From: Flavobacterium supellecticarium
GTDB taxonomy: Bacteria; Bacteroidota; Bacteroidia; Flavobacteriales; Flavobacteriaceae
Assembly: GCF_004801375.1 (NCBI RefSeq)
Contig: NZ_SSNZ01000002.1
Coordinates: forward strand, 558,001-622,000
Length of the DNA: 64,000 bases
Direction: 5' to 3'
The notes under the pieces were generated by a model. That model was given only the letters and a program-made list of their open reading frames with translations, made no database searches and was not told where the DNA came from. Shown one piece after another: positions 61,702 to 64,000 of this stretch (position 1 is the stretch's first letter; each line of letters starts with the position of its first letter). The position numbers and the translations under genes were made by a program.

Positions 61702-62677
61702 AATGAAATATCTTTATAGTTGTTATGGAATGAACCCAATTTTCGAGTGTGTATTTTTGTCGAATGGCGATGGGGATTTCGGTATACGGCGTGGTGAAAA
61801 AAGAATCCGGAACGGAGAGAGTGGTATTGGTCCAGATAAAAATGTTATTCGGATTGTAGAAGTCGTAGGTTTTGATATGCGGATTGGTAGTGATTAATTT
61901 TTTCTTTAAGCCCATGGCTTCAAACGGACGAAAAGATAAGCCGGATTGATTGCGGTGGTGGATATCAAGGATAATCTGTGTATTGCCGCTATGAGCTACA
62001 ATCTCAGGGAATGGAATAATTTTATCCAGAAAGGAAATTTTTTGGGAAGTATGTTTTTTACGAATGTTTTTGTCTTTGGAAAATAATAAAGCCTTTGCAT
62101 TTTTTCCCTGATGGTTTAATTGCTGTATAATTTGTTTTATTTGGGTAAAACGATAGTCATAGGTACCGAGAAAAAGGACATCGTATTGGGGTTTTGACGA
62201 ATGATTTTCGGTAAAATAGAAATTGGGGGTAAAGTGTAAACCATATTGAGTACAGTCGTTTTGATCAAAACTATAATGGATATCAAAATAAGGCATGGTC
62301 TCTTTCTGACCTTTTATTTTGGAAAAACTATCCCAATAATGCGCAATGGAAAAGGTTGCTTTTTGGGCAATAAGCGCTAATAATTCAGTAGAGAGCATAT
62401 CGGGGCGGTTCACATAAACGATATCGTAAGTGGGATATTGATTTATTTTTTGGAGGATAACTTTTTGAGAATGGATTTTTTTGATATTCGTATGAAAACA
62501 CAGCTTTAAAAAGAAATTCAAACACCGTTCGCCAAGATTTTTATAGTGATACGAATATCCGTTGGATAAAACCATGACCACAGAATGATCGGTAAAATCC
62601 TGAAATCCTTTTAGGATGACTTTATAGAAGTCATAATGATCCGGAGCAATATATAACATCTTTTTCTTCATGGGCAT
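61619..62677 (-). CDS. Putative glycosyltransferase (CgeB-like)
   Basis: This 352-residue protein resembles CgeB/spore-protein-type glycosyltransferases. It starts MPMKKKMLYIAPDHYDFYKV and has YDIVYVNRPDMLSTELLALI, IHYSFDQNDCTQYGLHFTPN, QYDVLFLGTYDYRFTQIK, and C-terminal GLSFRPFEAMGLKKKLITTN. The last 27 residues (from about HYDATKN) read into the next gene and are not family-like. The stop codon may have been shifted by a small indel, or the overlap may be genuine. Identification as a glycosyltransferase is moderate. Confidence 0.7.
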   Translation of the reverse strand: MPMKKKMLYIAPDHYDFYKVILKGFQDFTDHSVVMVLSNGYSYHYKNLGERCLNFFLKLCFHTNIKKIHSQKVILQKINQYPTYDIVYVNRPDMLSTELLALIAQKATFSIAHYWDSFSKIKGQKETMPYFDIHYSFDQNDCTQYGLHFTPNFYFTENHSSKPQYDVLFLGTYDYRFTQIKQIIQQLNHQGKNAKALLFSKDKNIRKKHTSQKISFLDKIIPFPEIVAHSGNTQIILDIHHRNQSGLSFRPFEAMGLKKKLITTNPHIKTYDFYNPNNIFIWTNTTLSVPDSFFTTPYTEIPIAIRQKYTLENWVHSITTIKIFHYDATKNLFYLPRHQSAHRRHQTTLPTG

Positions 62678-62867
62678 GAATTTTAGTGGTTATTATTATG
62701 CTTTAGCAGGTACAATAAAAGTCTGGCCGGAGTGGAGAATATCCTTTTCCGGAATCGTTTTAAGATCTATTTTTATTGCTTTAATTAGGACAATACGAGC
62801 CATAGCCGAATTATAAACGCAGCGTTTAATCGATTAATAGTCGATTGTCCAATTGTTTGGGGCGGGT

Positions 62868-63171
62868 TTAGAATGTTATTTCAGGTAATTCTTTTTTGAT
62901 AACCGCAGGAACACCGGCAGCCATACAATTGTCCGGTAAATCTTTTATAACGAAAGCACCTGCAGCAATGACAACATTTTTTTCGATTGTAATTTTGGGA
63001 AGTATTGTCGCATTGGTTCCGATGTTACGATACGCACCGATTTTACAATTACCAGAAATATTTACACCTGGTGAAATTTCCGAAAATTCTCCAATATGAC
63101 AATCGGAACCGATGGTACAATCATGGTCTGTAAACGTTCTTTTCTGGACAATACCGGGCTTTTTTAGCGAT
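62868..63171 (-). pseudogene. Truncated duplicate of the NeuD-like acetyltransferase 3' end
   Basis: Directly after the acetyltransferase stop codon a second reading frame encodes about 90 residues of left-handed beta-helix closely similar to the C-terminal part of that gene (EISPGVNISGNCKIGAYRNI, IGTNATILPKITIEKN, DLPDNCMAAGVPAVIKKE). The DNA is also alike over most of it. No start codon lies in this part, and the frame upstream only continues into the neighbour in the wrong frame. It is best read as the remnant of a second, tandem acetyltransferase gene that lost its 5' portion. Confidence 0.75.
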
Positions 63172-63819
63172 TTAAAATACGATATCGGGACGTATTTTTT
63201 TGATGACAGCAGGAACACCGGCAGCCATACAATTATCCGGCAGGTCTTTGGTGACCACAGCTCCGGCTGCAACAATAACATTTTTACCAATCATAACCTT
63301 AGGAAGTATTGTGGCATTAGTACCAATAGTAGTATAAGATCCTATTTTACAATGTCCTGTAATGTTTACTCCCGGGGATATTTCGGTAAACTCTTGGATA
63401 TGGCTATCGTGGCTAATGCTGCAATTTAGATTGATCAGTACCCCTTTTTCAATCGTAATGCCATTGGTAATAATGGTTCCTGTCATGATATTACATCCCG
63501 AAGCGATCTGATTTCCAAAAGTGCCTATAGCAGTATGCGGGCAAATGGTAGAAGTGAAATCGCCTCCAATAGCTATAAATTTATCATAGAGAAGTCTTCG
63601 CAATACCGGATTACCTATGGCAATCGTAAAACGGTTATCGGTTTTCTGAAGATAAGCCTGTGCCTCGGTCAGATTGGTCAGTATCGGGAAGAGATCGTAT
63701 ACTTTGTCCGGGATATCCGTACTAACGTCATCATAAAAGACCAGATTTTCGGTCTGATTGTTCCGGTGAAGTACTTCCAGAATCTCTTTGGCAAATCCTT
63801 TGGCTCCAACTACTAACAT
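63172..63819 (-). CDS. NeuD-like sugar O-acyltransferase
   Basis: This 215-residue acyltransferase of the NeuD/PglD type has an N-terminal nucleotide-sugar-binding Rossmann part (MLVVGAKGFAKEILEVLHRN). The left-handed beta-helix follows (TIITNGITIEKGVLINLNCS, EISPGVNITGHCKIGSYTTI, NVIVAAGAVVTKDLPDNCMA). The His of L-N-C-S-I-S-H-D is the likely catalytic base. It acetylates an amino-sugar intermediate or a finished sugar. Its first 7 bases overlap the aminotransferase stop, and the two genes form one pathway step pair. Confidence 0.9.
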   Translation of the reverse strand: MLVVGAKGFAKEILEVLHRNNQTENLVFYDDVSTDIPDKVYDLFPILTNLTEAQAYLQKTDNRFTIAIGNPVLRRLLYDKFIAIGGDFTSTICPHTAIGTFGNQIASGCNIMTGTIITNGITIEKGVLINLNCSISHDSHIQEFTEISPGVNITGHCKIGSYTTIGTNATILPKVMIGKNVIVAAGAVVTKDLPDNCMAAGVPAVIKKIRPDIVF

Positions 63820-64000
63820 GCGTTCTGATTGATTATAGTGACAATTTGTTGTAATTCTTCTTCGGTTAGACCAACATACAAAGGTAAGGAGAGTATCCGT
63901 TTGGCAACCGATTCTGAAACCGGCATGGACTGATCCGGTTGGTTTACATATTCGATTGTATTTAACGAAGGGTAAAAATACCTTCTTGGGATAATATTGT
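63813..64000 (-). CDS. DegT/DnrJ/EryC1/StrS aminotransferase, C-terminal fragment
   Basis: The last 62 residues of a PLP-dependent sugar aminotransferase are visible before the window ends. They start IIPRRYFYPSLNTIEYVNQ and continue VSESVAKRILSLPLYVGLTE, which is the conserved C-terminus of this family. It overlaps the NeuD-like gene by 7 bases. With that acyltransferase it would make an acylated amino-sugar (viosamine or bacillosamine type). The N-terminal part lies beyond base 64000. Confidence 0.88.
   Translation of the reverse strand, partial: NIIPRRYFYPSLNTIEYVNQPDQSMPVSESVAKRILSLPLYVGLTEEELQQIVTIINQNAC

Noticed and set aside
62696-62803. 35-residue minus-strand ORF ending SGQTFIVPAKA in the gap before the glycosyltransferase
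   Set aside because: The end faintly recalls a LysM repeat, but the frame is very short, has a stop just upstream and has no clear start context. The gap otherwise shows nothing I recognise.

Overview
The window is from a member of the Bacteroidota, almost certainly a Flavobacteriaceae close to Flavobacterium. The signs are a low-GC, A-rich genome without Shine-Dalgarno sequences, promoters of the TTG / TAnnTTTG type, a type IX secretion type B C-terminal domain, a choice-of-anchor L protein, a TonB receptor with a carboxypeptidase-like N-domain, and family-typical gene orders such as bamD-omega-coaBC-DUF4835-recN. No tRNA, rRNA, CRISPR array, insertion sequence or origin was seen. No gene-free stretch exceeds about 300 bases.

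Layout. 1-605: start of a LytTR regulator (minus). 0.8-4.5 kb: rpsF-rpsR-rplI, a DUF6495-type gene and ligA. 4.7-9.1 kb: a YhhN-like membrane protein, a two-gene 5'-nucleotidase (minus), a DUF6913-like gene, dapA and ferritin. 9.2-17.2 kb: bamD, omega, coaBC, DUF4835, recN, TPR, fabI, a glycosyltransferase and coaE. 17.3-19.6 kb: an RprX/RprY-like two-component pair. 19.8-28.0 kb: a minus-strand housekeeping block (thioesterase, miaA, potassium channel, exonuclease/GIY-YIG, YggS, DUF1015, 3-hydroxyacyl-CoA dehydrogenase, MscS, Gfo/Idh). 28.2-33.5 kb: pcm, a Fic protein without the catalytic His, smpB, an OmpW-like porin, a histidine phosphatase and an S8 lipoprotein protease.

33.6-37.0 kb is an A/T-rich accessory island bounded on both sides by copies of a dispersed palindrome. 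It carries a lipoprotein gene and a RiPP (ribosomally made, post-translationally modified peptide) locus of the grasp-with-spasm type: a GG-leader precursor of 57 residues missed by ORF calling, an internal terminator, an ATP-grasp maturase, an extra 56-residue ORF and a SPASM-domain protein that lacks the radical-SAM cysteine motif. No protease or exporter is adjacent.

37.0-49.4 kb (minus) holds a GNAT acetyltransferase, a T9SS surface protein, an ABC transporter, a BamA-like barrel, a nucleoid protein, a pRiA4b ORF-3 protein, VOC proteins, HPP and ClC membrane proteins and an MmcQ/YjbR protein. 49.6-55.3 kb (plus) is a coherent unit: TonB receptor, TPR protein, LytS-type kinase fused to a 2TM domain, two free 2TM proteins and a LytTR regulator. 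The receptor and TPR genes have the same two-part LytTR-type operator, with a 21-bp direct-repeat period and the same 32-nt distance to the -7 box. This looks like the regulator's own regulon.

55.3-58.4 kb: ctaA, cca and a threonylcarbamoyl-AMP synthase (minus). 58.5-64.0 kb: the end of a surface-polysaccharide cluster (three glycosyltransferases, UDP-galactopyranose mutase, a NeuD-like acetyltransferase followed by a broken duplicate of its own 3' end, and the tail of a DegT/DnrJ aminotransferase), all transcribed toward the left.
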